This document shows positions 9,463 through 18,090 of a stretch of 64,000 bases of DNA, one piece after another; the stretch's first letter is position 1; each line of letters opens with the position of its first letter. Origin of the DNA: Halieaceae bacterium. GTDB lineage: Bacteria > Pseudomonadota > Gammaproteobacteria > Pseudomonadales > Halieaceae. The stretch is taken from contig CACOYM010000006.1 of assembly GCA_902631395.1 (NCBI GenBank), forward strand, positions 60,833 to 124,832. Reading direction: 5' to 3'. The translations under genes and the position numbers were made by a program. A model generated the notes under the pieces. The model was not told the origin of the DNA and did no database searches. It saw nothing but the letters and a program-made list of their open reading frames with translations.

Positions 9463-10146
9463 CTAGTTGAAGAATTCCCCACTAAATCGCCAAAGCGTCT
9501 GCCCTCGCTGGTGGTATTTGCGCTCAAACAGCGTCATCGGCGCAGCAGGACTGACAGTTGCGATACTGCCTTTCAGCCCAATTAAATCGGCTGCCAGCGC
9601 AAATTCCTGAATAAATAGGTGCCAGTTGGTGCGCATCTCCAGCACACCTCCTAGCTGACTCAATATCGGGAAGGCACCATGGCCATGAAGGCGCTTCGTA
9701 AACTGTGCCGCCTTCGGCCAGGGATTGGGATAGAGCAACCAATGGCTATGTAGCGTGATGCCTGCCTCGGCGAGACAACACCAAAAAGGCTCGGCCTCAG
9801 CGCGCAACAGCAGGTAATTTCTGTGTTCCGTCGGCTGATGTCTTGCCAGTCTGTGCGCAGATTTATCGACACCAACAACCCAAGACTCGGGAGACTGTGC
9901 TGCCAAAATGGCCGTGCTCATACCGGTGCCGCAGAAGGAGTCGAGCACGATGGGTCTCGGATCCTGGCGATAGGTCTCCAAGAACTGCGCGAAAGCTTTC
10001 CGTGTATGGGCTGGGCAGGGTTTTTGCCAGGGGTGCTGCTGGTGATGCCGCACGATATCCGTCAGGTCGGAATGGGGTTCGACCTGATCGGTTTGCAGCA
10101 CTGCCTCATGAGAAGCGGGCGGGGGTGTTTGCGGAGCAGCAGTCAC
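9463..10146 (-). CDS. TrmB-like SAM-dependent methyltransferase (tRNA m7G46 family, divergent)
   Basis: The frame has a SAM-binding motif LDSFCGTGMSTAILA around residue 70. It then has the TrmB hallmark YPNPWPKAAQFTKRLHGH (like the PDPWPK...H.RR segment of TrmB) and GGVLEMRTNW. Near the C-terminus PMTLFERKYHQRGQ matches the family's T.FE.K....G motif. The family methylates N7 of guanine 46 in tRNA. At 227 residues the length fits. Several positions differ from canonical TrmB, so it may be a paralogue. The start is a GTG with only a weak AAGG; it lies back to back with the acyltransferase gene, so both promoters must be very close. Confidence 0.75.
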   Translation of the reverse strand: MTAAPQTPPPASHEAVLQTDQVEPHSDLTDIVRHHQQHPWQKPCPAHTRKAFAQFLETYRQDPRPIVLDSFCGTGMSTAILAAQSPESWVVGVDKSAHRLARHQPTEHRNYLLLRAEAEPFWCCLAEAGITLHSHWLLYPNPWPKAAQFTKRLHGHGAFPILSQLGGVLEMRTNWHLFIQEFALAADLIGLKGSIATVSPAAPMTLFERKYHQRGQTLWRFSGEFFN

Positions 10147-10195
10147 CTTGCCATCATACCGCGCATCTGCCGCCCGACTGAGTCTAGCTAGCGCA

Positions 10196-10924
10196 ATGCG
10201 TGAAGATCTTCGCCCTTTCTGGGTTAAACAAGCCTATTTGACCTTCCGCGATTTGTGGATTGATTGGTTTTTGAGGCCCCGGTGCGCGCACTTGGGTGCT
10301 TATGCCACCATAATGGCGCCTTGGTATCTCGATATATCTGGCCCGAACATCACTATCGGGCACTCCTTCACTGCGATCAACACTGCAAGCCAGCAAGTAC
10401 AGATTGGTGTTTGGGGTCGCGGCCCCGGGCAGGGTCGCATTACGCTGGGTAATGCCTGCCTAATGAGTCCGGGCTCTCGCATCAGTGCGAGCGATGAGAT
10501 TGTGTTGGGTGACGGTTGTATGCTCGCCAACGGCGCCTACATAACGGACTCGGATTGGCACGGTTTGTATAACCGTGTCGATCGAGCCGATGAGCCAGCG
10601 CCAGTTATACTTGGCGACAACGTTTGGATTGGTGATCACGCGACAGTGCTAAAGGGAGTAAGCATTGGTGATAACAGCGTGGTGGCTGCGCGTTCGGTGG
10701 TGACGAAAGACGTTCCAGAAAATGTGGTGGTAGCAGGCAACCCGGCTCGCCTAGTGAAAACGCTGGACACTAGTGCACCGCGCTACACGCGAGCCGAACT
10801 ATACGCCGATCCAGATAAAACCGCGCAGCAGTTCAAGGAACTTGATCGACACGTCCTGGGTAAAAACCGCCTGTGGTTTTGGCTATGGACACTTGTCTAC
10901 CCCCGTGCGCGTCGGGATGACTGA
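10196..10924 (+). CDS. Hexapeptide-repeat acyltransferase (left-handed beta-helix)
   Basis: A 242-residue protein whose middle and C-terminal half is a hexapeptide-repeat beta-helix: repeats such as ITIGHS, ITLGNA, IVLGDG, VILGDN, VSIGDN, and the closing KDVPENVVVAGNPARLV typical of sugar or antibiotic O-acetyltransferases (LbetaH, maltose/galactoside acetyltransferase-like). The acceptor cannot be told from sequence. The N-terminus (PFWVKQAYLTF...LGAYATIMAPWYLDI) is family-specific. I chose the ATG at 10196; a TTG at 10148 with a GGAG about 10 nt before it would add 16 residues. It ends 24 bp from convergent srkA. Confidence 0.82.
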   Translation: MREDLRPFWVKQAYLTFRDLWIDWFLRPRCAHLGAYATIMAPWYLDISGPNITIGHSFTAINTASQQVQIGVWGRGPGQGRITLGNACLMSPGSRISASDEIVLGDGCMLANGAYITDSDWHGLYNRVDRADEPAPVILGDNVWIGDHATVLKGVSIGDNSVVAARSVVTKDVPENVVVAGNPARLVKTLDTSAPRYTRAELYADPDKTAQQFKELDRHVLGKNRLWFWLWTLVYPRARRDD

Positions 10925-10948
10925 GCCCGCTCTGGCCCAGCATCTCGG

Positions 10949-11926
10949 TTATAACGAGATCTGTAGTGGCTCCTCCTCCATTAACGCCAGTTGTTCCCTG
11001 AGCGCCAGAATCTGATCGGCCCAATAGCGGTCCTGACCAAACCAGGGAAATGCCACAGGGAAAGCTGGATCACCCCAGCGTCGCGCGAGCCAGGAGCTGT
11101 AATACACCATTCGGGCGGTGCGTAGCGCTTCGATCCATTTAATTTCTCTTTTGTCGAAGTCGTTGAATTCCTCGTAGCCCGCAAGAAGCTCCGTCAATTG
11201 CAGTTCTCGCTGAACGCGATCCCCGGACAGAAACATCCATAAATCCTGAATCGCAGGCCCCGTGACGCAGTCATCGAGATCGATAAAGTGAGGGGTGTCA
11301 TCACGCCATAAAATATTGCCCACATGACAGTCGCCATGGAGTCGAATTCCCTCGCTTGGCGAGTAATCGGCCATGAGCCGTGTGGCGCGATCAACGAGAT
11401 CACGGCCGAGGCTGTCCCAGGCAGCGCAGAGGTCTGATGGCACCCAGTGACGTCCTAGATAATTCAGTGGGTCGATCAACCAGCGTTCAAGTGAATAATC
11501 GATCCGTGTCTTGAAGTTAGTGGCTTGACCGACTCTGTGCAGACGCCCGAGTGTTCTCCCAAGCCCAAGGAGATGATCAAAGTTATCGAGTTCAGGGGCG
11601 TGCCCACCGCGGCGAGGAAATGCGGCGATGAGAAATCCCTCTGCCTCACTCAGTGTCTGCCCACCAATTTTCAAGGGCGCGACCACAGAGAGCCCGCTAG
11701 CAAAGAGCTCTTGCGTAAAATTGTGTTCTTCGTGAATCTGTTCACGCGTCCAACGCTCTGGCCGATAAAATTTCACGATCACTGGCTCGTCATCCTCAAT
11801 GCCTACCTGGTAGACGCGGTTCTCGTAGCTATTTAGCGCGAGCAGGCGCAGGTCGCTTCTCAGACCAATCGCCTCAACGCAGCTGATTACGCGATCTGGA
11901 GTCAGTCCGTCATAGGGGTGGGGCAT
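10949..11926 (-). CDS. srkA: Stress response kinase A (SrkA/YihE family)
   Basis: A 325-residue aminoglycoside-phosphotransferase-fold protein kinase, matching SrkA/YihE in length and motifs: SYENRVYQVGIEDDEPVIVKFYRP (ATP-binding Lys), then RLHGDCHVGNILW (catalytic loop) and FIDLDDCVTGPAIQDLWM (metal-binding Asp). In E. coli the protein phosphorylates Ser/Thr and counters stress-induced death. The ATG at 11926 has AAGGGTG about 5 nt upstream. It stands alone on the minus strand. Confidence 0.93.
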   Translation of the reverse strand: MPHPYDGLTPDRVISCVEAIGLRSDLRLLALNSYENRVYQVGIEDDEPVIVKFYRPERWTREQIHEEHNFTQELFASGLSVVAPLKIGGQTLSEAEGFLIAAFPRRGGHAPELDNFDHLLGLGRTLGRLHRVGQATNFKTRIDYSLERWLIDPLNYLGRHWVPSDLCAAWDSLGRDLVDRATRLMADYSPSEGIRLHGDCHVGNILWRDDTPHFIDLDDCVTGPAIQDLWMFLSGDRVQRELQLTELLAGYEEFNDFDKREIKWIEALRTARMVYYSSWLARRWGDPAFPVAFPWFGQDRYWADQILALREQLALMEEEPLQISL

Positions 11927-12033
11927 GAGTCACCCTTGTGGTAAAAACGAGCATGTTACCCGCGCCGTAAGCCATAAAGTATTGTCCAACATCGGCCGGT
12001 AGATAAACTCGAAAAAAACGAGCACCCATTGGC

Positions 12034-12237
12034 ATGGATGACGATACGGATAGGTATGCGCCACAGAAGCTTTCTCGCAGTGATCAGGCTAACGTCGATG
12101 CTTTTCTCGCCCGCGGCGTCAACTCGGTCAAACGAAAGCCTTTTCGCCCGATATTTTTAATTTTTTTGTTGATCGCGGTAGTCACGGGGTTTAGTTTGTT
12201 GAGTCAAGTTATTGCCCAGTGGGCTGGAGTTTATTGA
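12034..12237 (+). CDS. DUF3094 small membrane protein
   Basis: A 67-residue protein with a polar N-terminus containing LSRSDQANVDAFLARGVNS, then KRKPFRP and a single hydrophobic helix (about residues 40-60). This matches the DUF3094 family found in pseudomonads and related gammaproteobacteria, where the function is unknown. Probably a single-pass inner-membrane protein with the N-terminus in the cytoplasm. It is followed by tRNA-Pro after 54 bp. Confidence 0.82.
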   Translation: MDDDTDRYAPQKLSRSDQANVDAFLARGVNSVKRKPFRPIFLIFLLIAVVTGFSLLSQVIAQWAGVY

Positions 12238-12291
12238 CAAGGGCTGGTATCTCCTTGGCCCTAATTTTGCCTTTTGGTATTCTGCGCGACT

Positions 12292-12368
12292 CGGTGTGTA
12301 GCGCAGCCTGGTAGCGCACTTCCTTCGGGAGGAAGGGGTCGGAGGTTCAAATCCTCTCACACCGACCA
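12292..12368 (+). tRNA. tRNA-Pro (anticodon CGG), CCA encoded
   Basis: The acceptor stem CGGTGTG pairs with CACACCG, and position 1 is C as usual for proline tRNAs. The anticodon stem CTTCC/GGAAG holds the loop TTCGGGA, anticodon CGG (codon CCG). The T-arm is GGAGG-TTCAAAT-CCTCT. Discriminator A and an encoded CCA end the 77-nt gene. A terminator follows within 10 bases. Confidence 0.95.
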
Positions 12369-12373
12369 ACCTT

Positions 12374-12408
12374 AAAGCCCCGCTTCGTAAAGGTCTGGGG
12401 CTTTTTTG
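12374..12408 (+). terminator. Rho-independent terminator after tRNA-Pro
   Basis: AAAGCCCC and GGGGCTTTTTT form a GC-rich stem with a 15-nt loop followed by six T residues, directly downstream of the tRNA. Confidence 0.8.
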
Positions 12409-12567
12409 TGCCGTTGCCACTCTCAGCCTGCCGGAGTCTGTGCCTCGCATATGCCTCACTTTGACGTTTAAAAGGCTTTATCGAGACGTGAACCTTTTAG
12501 CAGCCGTTACCAGAGGCGCAGGCAAATTAAGTCTGGATCGAATTGAAATTTTAAAAAAGGAAAAATT

Positions 12568-12942
12568 ATGTTCAGTCACATCATGCTCGGCGCTAACGAT
12601 ATTGAAGCCTCCAAGAAATTCTATGATGCCGTCCTCGGTGCATTGGGATGTAAGCCGGGAGTAATAGATCCAAAGGGACGATGCTTTTATTTCCACGAAG
12701 GCGCTGTTTTTGGTTTGAGTGTGCCTATTGATGGAGCGCCTGCTAGCAATGGTAATGGCAGCACTATTGGTTTTAGCGTGGTGAGCACTGATCAGGCGGA
12801 TGCCTGGCACGCCGCAGGTTTAGCTGCAGGTGGAAGTATTTGTGAAGATCCTCCCGGAGTGCGCGCCGACAGCAATTTGTACCTCGCTTATCTACGTGAT
12901 CCCGCTGGTAACAAAATATGCGCATTGAAGCGGATGGATTGA
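12568..12942 (+). CDS. VOC (glyoxalase/bleomycin-resistance) family protein
   Basis: A 124-residue single-domain vicinal-oxygen-chelate protein. It begins with the typical FSHIMLGANDIEASKKFYDAVLGALG and ends YLAYLRDPAGNKICALK, which hold the metal-ligand positions (His near residue 4 and a late acidic residue region). The family includes lyases, dioxygenases and binding proteins; the substrate is unknown. The ATG at 12568 has AAAAAGGAAAAATT before it, a good ribosome binding site. It is monocistronic as far as can be seen. Confidence 0.85.
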   Translation: MFSHIMLGANDIEASKKFYDAVLGALGCKPGVIDPKGRCFYFHEGAVFGLSVPIDGAPASNGNGSTIGFSVVSTDQADAWHAAGLAAGGSICEDPPGVRADSNLYLAYLRDPAGNKICALKRMD

Positions 12943-13366
12943 GAGCGTAGGGACAACGAGAGCGTCATGAAGTGGTTGGCGCAGCAGGACTTCAACCCCC
13001 GGCCAACGGATTAACCGCCGTTTTTAACGCGGCGTATTGGATGCTCTCAAAAGTGGGGCTCGAAGAGAAGTAAATAAGGTAAGCGGGTAACAGGCGGACG
13101 TGGCATAGAGTCCAGCTCAAAATGGAGAGCAAGGCCTGTGATCCTTACAACAGAAAGCATATTTCTGCGGCCCCGCGGAAGATGACGTGGCTCAGCAGGG
13201 TTTATTACAAAACTTTTCTAAAATCTTTGTTTGGCATCTTCTGCCAAAGCATTGGCGTGTTCCTCAAATTTTTTACGCCTCGGCGACATGGAGATTTGAC
13301 ACCGTACTGAGTCAGTTCATACTCGAAATGCCGGAAGGCGCACACCAATTAAAAAGGGGGGAATTT
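12943..13366. other. Gene-poor stretch with tRNA-like remnant
   Basis: About 420 bp between the VOC gene and the next membrane protein. Open frames here lack family character and good ribosome binding sites. It contains the degenerate tRNA-Asn-like segment at 12973-13020 and a short inverted repeat (CGGCGGTT / AACGCGGCG-like) beside it. Confidence 0.5.
12973..13020 (-). pseudogene. Degenerate 3' half of a tRNA-Asn-like gene
   Basis: Read on the minus strand, AACGGCGG-TTAATCCGTTGGCCG and GGGTTGAAGTCC closely follow the anticodon-arm, variable and T-arm sequence of gammaproteobacterial tRNA-Asn (anticodon GTT), and the segment ends in ACCA. A few bases of the anticodon loop are missing, the T-loop reads TTGAAGT instead of TTCGAGT, the T-stem no longer pairs, and there is no recognisable 5' half. 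It is therefore a remnant, not a working tRNA. Such 3' halves can mark old integration sites, but no integrase is nearby. Confidence 0.35.
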
Positions 13367-13765
13367 ATGTCTGAACTTGATATGTGGAATATTCTGGCCG
13401 GGTTTATGTCAGGCAACGCGATCTGGTTTCTAGCCTATGTCGTCGCCACTTGGTTAGGTTTCAGAATGACGAATAACATATACATGGATGGAAGCGCACC
13501 CATCGTTGGCAAGATATTGGTCAGCCTCTATTGTTTAAGTGTCAGCGCTTTCATGTACATGCTGATAGTCAATACTAACGGGCTGTTCAGAGATGTTGCA
13601 GCAGGCCTTAAGACCGTCGGGCAAACTGGAGAACTCTCTGCCGCAGCTCAGGCCTTCATAGAACAAGCCAGTGACGCACCGTCCATGAATCCGATACAGG
13701 TGGTATTTGTTGTATCTATCATCATCATGCAACTGTTGCAGGTGTGGATGAGAAAGACTGATTGA
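13367..13765 (+). CDS. Small integral membrane protein, unknown function
   Basis: A 132-residue protein with about three hydrophobic segments: residues about 8-32 (including FMSGNAIWFLAYVVATWLGF), about 48-68 (ILVSLYCLSVSAFMYMLIV) and about 110-125. Between the last two lies a polar loop of about 40 residues. The frame is open further upstream, but the ATG at 13367 has AAAAAGGGGGGAATTT before it, a strong ribosome binding site. I do not recognise a family. A terminator follows, so it is probably a single-gene unit. Confidence 0.7.
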   Translation: MSELDMWNILAGFMSGNAIWFLAYVVATWLGFRMTNNIYMDGSAPIVGKILVSLYCLSVSAFMYMLIVNTNGLFRDVAAGLKTVGQTGELSAAAQAFIEQASDAPSMNPIQVVFVVSIIIMQLLQVWMRKTD

Positions 13766-13806
13766 GAAGAATACTAACTAAAGCTTACTTTTGGCCGTGA
13801 AGAGAC

Positions 13807-13832
13807 ACGGGGGCGTCGGCCCCGTTTTTTTT
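13807..13832 (+). terminator. Rho-independent terminator
   Basis: ACGGGG pairs with CCCCGT around a 7-nt loop and is followed by eight T residues, about 40 bp after the stop of the membrane protein at 13765. Confidence 0.85.
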
Positions 13833-14052
13833 ACAGCACTGACGACGTCGGTAATCGCCTCATTTACTTTAATACGCTGCAAAGCTTCGTTTCGTTATCG
13901 CCCGAGAGGTTGCGTGGGAAGAAATAGGGGCTGCCCTTAGCTAAGCTGAATTTGAGTTATATATCCCGCAAACACTGACATCAGGGTCCGCAGCGCGGAC
14001 AACACCCCGATACACACTACATCCCCAAGAACCACCAAGCGGTTCATTTGGC

Positions 14053-14214
14053 CTACATGTAGGCCGCGTGGATCGCGTACGGCAATGCGAATAGGCAACC
14101 CCAGTTAAATGCTGTGAGCACCCAGAAGTGCAATGGCAATAGGTCTTTGGAATAGAACAGTGCGGCTTGAACAGCCATTGCGCCCAATGCTATCCAAAGT
14201 ACGGGTTCGCTCAT
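14053..14214 (-). CDS. Small hydrophobic protein (53 aa), unknown
   Basis: A frame of 53 codons starting ATG at 14214 with AGAGAGGCGA just upstream (Shine-Dalgarno-like, 4-5 nt spacing). It begins MSEPVLWIALGAMAVQ, has a short KD-containing loop, then a second hydrophobic stretch HFWVLTAFNWGCLFALPY. It would be a small two-helix membrane protein. The composition is unlike random sequence and the ribosome binding site is good, but I do not recognise a family. The stop lies inside a 14-bp palindrome, GCCTACATGTAGGC. Confidence 0.5.
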   Translation of the reverse strand: MSEPVLWIALGAMAVQAALFYSKDLLPLHFWVLTAFNWGCLFALPYAIHAAYM

Positions 14215-14867
14215 TCGCCTCTCTTCTGGGGTAATGTTTCAAGCGCCATGGCGGCATCCTTTAATCAGCCAAGCATACCCAAGCTTAGGGCCTCTGCATG
14301 CCGCCAGCTCGTTTTAGGCATCACAAATGATTCAAGTGACGTTTCTGTTTTGTGGTGTGGCAGTTTTGGCAGCTAGATCGCTGCTACGTTTCTGATTGTC
14401 TCTTTACTGGGGCACATCTCCGGATGCTTTTCCAGGCGCGGATCTATTTACGCAAACTGCAAAATGCACCGTCGCTATGGTCGCCGATGAAGATAAGATT
14501 GTGACAAGAGCGCCCGTGACTGCGCCTCGATAAACGTAACTGCTCATCTTAATACTCACAGCACAGCAACCATAAGCGTCGCTGAGCGCTTCCGGCCGTT
14601 TCAGGACGCCAATATATGCTCAAACAAAAAGAGGAGCCAATCGAGGTGTTTCTATCGGAGGAGAGCCGAGTTCTAAGTGCCCTGCTGCGTATGATTCAAA
14701 AAGACGTTTAGGTGCAAAGTCATCTGATGCGGCGATATTGACGAAATTCAAATATAGTTAGCAATAAGCCATGCGATTTTAATGGTGCCTGAATCAGGCT
14801 TGAACCGGCACGAGCTTTATTAGCAACCCTGGTGTTGAACCTCGCGCCTGAGCAAATCGGAGGCGTG
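14215..14867. other. 650-bp stretch upstream of the kinase gene, one short frame
   Basis: No convincing gene. One frame of 31 codons at 14616-14711 (+) begins MLKQKEEPIEVFLSEES and has AGGA about 9 nt before its ATG. It has a protein-like charge pattern but is too short to judge. Otherwise nothing recognisable; it presumably carries the kinase-phosphatase promoter. Confidence 0.4.
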
Positions 14868-15815
14868 ATGCTACATTTCCCTCAACGGAATAACTCAGCT
14901 CCTCACTTGTACGCGGAAGAAACAGATGCGCCGCTGCCTGAGACGCTTAATTCAAAACTTCGCTATGCATACTTCACCACCATTGCCACTGGCGGAAAGT
15001 CTCTCATCCAATCTTGCCGCGACTTATACCTTGGGCGAACCGTCTGCTACAAAACACTAAAGCCAGAGTTTCGCAACGACCCCATCGAAAACATACGCTT
15101 GCTTCGCGAAGCACGAATTTCCGCGATGCTCCAGCACCCCAACACTATGCCGACGTACGAGATAGGGCGAGACAATCACGGGCACTATTTTTTCACCATG
15201 AAATTAGTGCATGGCTACACATTCAGAGAGTTACTGAACTACCGGCAGCGTTACGACTTTTCGCAGCTTATGAATGTTATTCTTCAAGTTGGTAACGCAC
15301 TAGGTTACGCCCACTCAGTTGGCGTGCTCCACCGCGACATTAAACCCGACAATATTTTGATCGGACCTTATGGTGAGGTCTTGCTGCTGGATTGGGGATT
15401 GGCAAAGGTCTGGCATAGCGGTGATGTTGGTGACTCTGTGCAAACTGATGAGCCTGACCTCGACGTCGGAGTATCCATGACCAGTGCGGGCAAGCTTGAA
15501 GGCTCTGTGATGTACATGTCTCCAGAGCAGGTTGACCGAGAAGCTGACATCGATTTCCGATCAGATATCTACAGCTTGGGTGCCGTGATGTATGAGGCAC
15601 TCACGGGGCAAACACCCTTCAGCGGCAACTTGGTGAGGGAAATACTGGCTGATGTCCGCTACAAGGTACCCGAGATGCCCTCGCACTTTGGGAATCTTTC
15701 GGTGCCCAAGGTATTGTCCGATTTGACGATGAGTTGCTTGAGCAAAGACAGGGATGATCGCCCCAGCTCAGCCGATGAAGTTGTGCGGATCATCCAGCAC
15801 AATTGGATCTCGTGA
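14868..15815 (+). CDS. Serine/threonine protein kinase (Hanks type, soluble)
   Basis: About 315 residues containing one eukaryotic-like kinase domain and no membrane segment. Motifs: VCYKTLKPE (ATP-binding Lys), LLREARISAMLQHPN (helix C Glu), VLHRDIKPDNILI at about residue 152 (catalytic loop), LLDWGLAKVW at about 173 (DWG in place of DFG), GSVMYMSPEQV (activation segment) and DIDFRSDIYSLGAVMYEALTGQTPFSG. The glycine loop (ATGGKSLIQSC) is weak. The frame opens at a GTG at 14832, but the ATG at 14868 has a GGAGG 5 nt before it. A PP2C phosphatase gene follows 76 bp later, so the two probably act on the same target. No sensory domain is attached and no type VI secretion gene is in view. Confidence 0.9.
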   Translation: MLHFPQRNNSAPHLYAEETDAPLPETLNSKLRYAYFTTIATGGKSLIQSCRDLYLGRTVCYKTLKPEFRNDPIENIRLLREARISAMLQHPNTMPTYEIGRDNHGHYFFTMKLVHGYTFRELLNYRQRYDFSQLMNVILQVGNALGYAHSVGVLHRDIKPDNILIGPYGEVLLLDWGLAKVWHSGDVGDSVQTDEPDLDVGVSMTSAGKLEGSVMYMSPEQVDREADIDFRSDIYSLGAVMYEALTGQTPFSGNLVREILADVRYKVPEMPSHFGNLSVPKVLSDLTMSCLSKDRDDRPSSADEVVRIIQHNWIS

Positions 15816-15891
15816 CAACAGAGGGCTCGGCCCCTACTCCACACCATCGAAGTTTTCGCGTGCGGTGGTAAATAAGGAAGAGCACTAAAAA

Positions 15892-16608
15892 ATGCCTTGT
15901 CCCTATACTACTTCTACTTGTTATGGCACTCATATCGGTCGTGTCAGGGGGATCAACGAAGACGCCCTGTTTGTAAATGAACAGGAAGGGCTATGGCTGG
16001 TGGCTGATGGTATCGGCGGCCATGGCAACGGTGAAAGAGCAAGCGCCATAGTCGTCGAGCACGTTAAGAGTTTCCGCCGTAGCGACTCCATTGAGAAATG
16101 CTCGGCTGATATCGAAGCGCGGCTCTCTAAAGCAAATGAAGCCTGCGCGGATATTCCGGGTTCAGGACCCTCCGGCACTACTATTGCCGCTTTACTGCTC
16201 TGTCATTCCAAGGCCATATTTTTTTGGGCGGGTGATAGTCGAATTTATCGCCTGAGAGGCGTTGATCTGACGCTCGTTACTGAGGACCACAACCTAGCTC
16301 AGGAGCGTCACAGGCGAGGTGAACTTTCCCTAGATGAGGCACAACGATTGCCCTCTGCGAATGTCCTTACCAGAGCGGTTGGTATTTCTCAGAATCTGAG
16401 ACTACAGACGCATGTTGAAGAGTTTGAAACCGGCGACCGGTATCTCATCAGCACAGATGGGCTTTACAAGGAATTCACGCTGGAGGCTATTCGGCAAATG
16501 TTAAGCGGTCCATTCGACGATCAAATTCTTAAAGCGTTTATTGATGAAGCGCTCAATCTAGGTGGCAAGGACAACATGACCGGGATTATCGTAGACGTGG
16601 GCGAATAG
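15892..16608 (+). CDS. PP2C-family protein serine/threonine phosphatase
   Basis: 238 residues, the usual length of a bacterial PP2C domain. Metal-binding motifs are present: RGINEDAL (residues 19-26), LVADGIGGHGNGE (about 36-48), SGTTIAALLL, FFWAGDSRIYRLR and, near the end, GGKDNMTGIIVDV. It would dephosphorylate Ser/Thr residues in a Mn/Mg-dependent way, reversing the kinase encoded 76 bp upstream. Cytoplasmic, no membrane helix. AAGGAAGAG lies about 12 nt before the ATG. Confidence 0.93.
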   Translation: MPCPYTTSTCYGTHIGRVRGINEDALFVNEQEGLWLVADGIGGHGNGERASAIVVEHVKSFRRSDSIEKCSADIEARLSKANEACADIPGSGPSGTTIAALLLCHSKAIFFWAGDSRIYRLRGVDLTLVTEDHNLAQERHRRGELSLDEAQRLPSANVLTRAVGISQNLRLQTHVEEFETGDRYLISTDGLYKEFTLEAIRQMLSGPFDDQILKAFIDEALNLGGKDNMTGIIVDVGE

Positions 16609-16719
16609 CTTCACATGAGCTAAGCCCAGGTAAAAAGAAAGCGAGGCATCGTTTTAGAGAGGTCCATTCAGGTAGGGAGCTGTCTGCATACTGATAGTGA
16701 GTGTCTTCCACACTGTTCG

Positions 16720-17379
16720 CTAATCCAGCGGTTCAATGGCTTCGGGAATGACTGTGAAAGTCACCGTGGGGTTCACCTTCATCAGATTCTGTGATCGTTT
16801 AATTGACACGGAGTGAAACTCCTCATTAATGCTGGGGTCCGGTGCCGTCTCAAAGTCGAGCGGTCCCGCCTCCGCTGAAATGGTGACTGTCGCGGGCTCA
16901 GTAAAGTGGAATTTCAACGTATCGACCTTTGGTGCAAAGAACGCCATTGCACCTGCCATGGTGTTGATGAAAAGGTTGGCGTCGTCCACCAAATAAAATA
17001 TGTCTCGATAGTTCATGGAGGTGCTGGGTGGTGACACCACTTTGAGCTCAAAGTTAATATTGACTGCTTCTTCTGGATGGTTAATTCGCAGTGCATAACG
17101 TCGCGCTTGCTGCTCGGTCATGGACAGCAGTTGGATTCGCCCGTCTTCAGGATCTACAGGTATCGCATTTATAATTTCATCATCCCTCACCAGCCAGACT
17201 TTCACATCCTCAAAAGACAGCGAGGCATCGGTTATCTCTACGCTGAGTTTATTTTGAACAAGCGGTGACTGGGTTTCGACATTCAGAAATGGGTTCATTT
17301 TCGAATAGGAGATGTCTCTACCTTCGGCTTGTAATACCGTTTGCAGCATCAGTAAGGTGAGAAAGAAAGCTCTGGGCAT
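16720..17379 (-). CDS. Exported protein of unknown function
   Basis: 219 residues starting with a signal peptide (MPRAFFLTLLMLQTVLQAEG). The mature part is rich in beta-strand-like segments, with no cysteine pair or catalytic motif that I recognise. The C-terminal half contains alternating hydrophobic stretches (VTISAEAGPL, VTFTVIPEAI) compatible with an immunoglobulin-like or beta-sandwich fold; that is a guess. It is encoded opposite to, and about 110 bp from, the phosphatase. Confidence 0.6.
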   Translation of the reverse strand: MPRAFFLTLLMLQTVLQAEGRDISYSKMNPFLNVETQSPLVQNKLSVEITDASLSFEDVKVWLVRDDEIINAIPVDPEDGRIQLLSMTEQQARRYALRINHPEEAVNINFELKVVSPPSTSMNYRDIFYLVDDANLFINTMAGAMAFFAPKVDTLKFHFTEPATVTISAEAGPLDFETAPDPSINEEFHSVSIKRSQNLMKVNPTVTFTVIPEAIEPLD

Positions 17380-18090
17380 CTATACAGATCTCGGGGTTTG
17401 ACTCACCGCTTGCTTGTATCATTTTGTGGTCAGTGGGGGTAGAGAGAGCCTCATCAGTCCCTAAAACGATAGCCCACTCAGAGTCAGCATTCGAGTTCAC
17501 GGCTGCTCATTGATGTCGCAAATTGTTCACTCACCGCTTCCAAGCTTGCCATGGAAGCCTGATGAACAGCGATGCTGCCATGACCATCCCGTTGCGACTG
17601 AAGTGGTGGGGTGTTGATTTCTGTTGTTGCGTTTAACTATTTTAATATTCGGACACCCCAATCCCTTATGGAGACCGGTAAAGGTCTCAATTTCGACGTT
17701 ATTGGGGCTCTGGGAGGGTTACCGCCCGAACGTCTCTGTCCACGGATACTGACTGTCCCTCGGGGACTTGCATCTTTTGTATTTGATGGTATCGCAGGTT
17801 CCACCTTCAGATAATCTTGTGCCTCGAAGCCACCTTGACCACGTGGCTTTCTAGGGGCGAGACTTGGCACAGATCAAAAAAGCTAGATGACTTTGACGTG
17901 GCCTATCGCCGCTTAGGTTTTCTTGTCTATGGTGACGCGTCTACGTAGTTGACTTTGGGGGACGCGGTGGGTAGCGGCGTGGAACCGAACTTTATGGGTG
18001 AGTTCGAAACTTGATCTGCATTGGGAAAATAAGTTCTGAGCGACAGGCTCTAAGCTTCACACCCAGTGTCGCCGACAACTGTCGTGGCGA
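17380..18090. other. About 710 bp without a supported gene
   Basis: Open frames here are short, lack ribosome binding sites and show no family features. A stem-loop AAGCCAC...GTGGCTT near 17826-17852 lacks a T-run on the plus strand. I see no RNA gene or repeat that I recognise. Confidence 0.5.

Noticed and set aside
12157..12459. A 100-codon minus-strand frame across the tRNA-Pro gene
   Set aside because: It is the reverse of the tRNA and its flanks, and contains the VRGFEPPTPSSRRKC string seen in many false proteins annotated over tRNA genes.
12974..13020. A complete, working tRNA-Asn
   Set aside because: The T-stem does not pair, part of the anticodon loop is missing and there is no 5' half.
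17637..17870. A 77-codon minus-strand frame in the 17.4-18.1 kb gap
   Set aside because: Low complexity with many Pro, Arg and Ser, no ribosome binding site, and overlapped by another frame on the plus strand.
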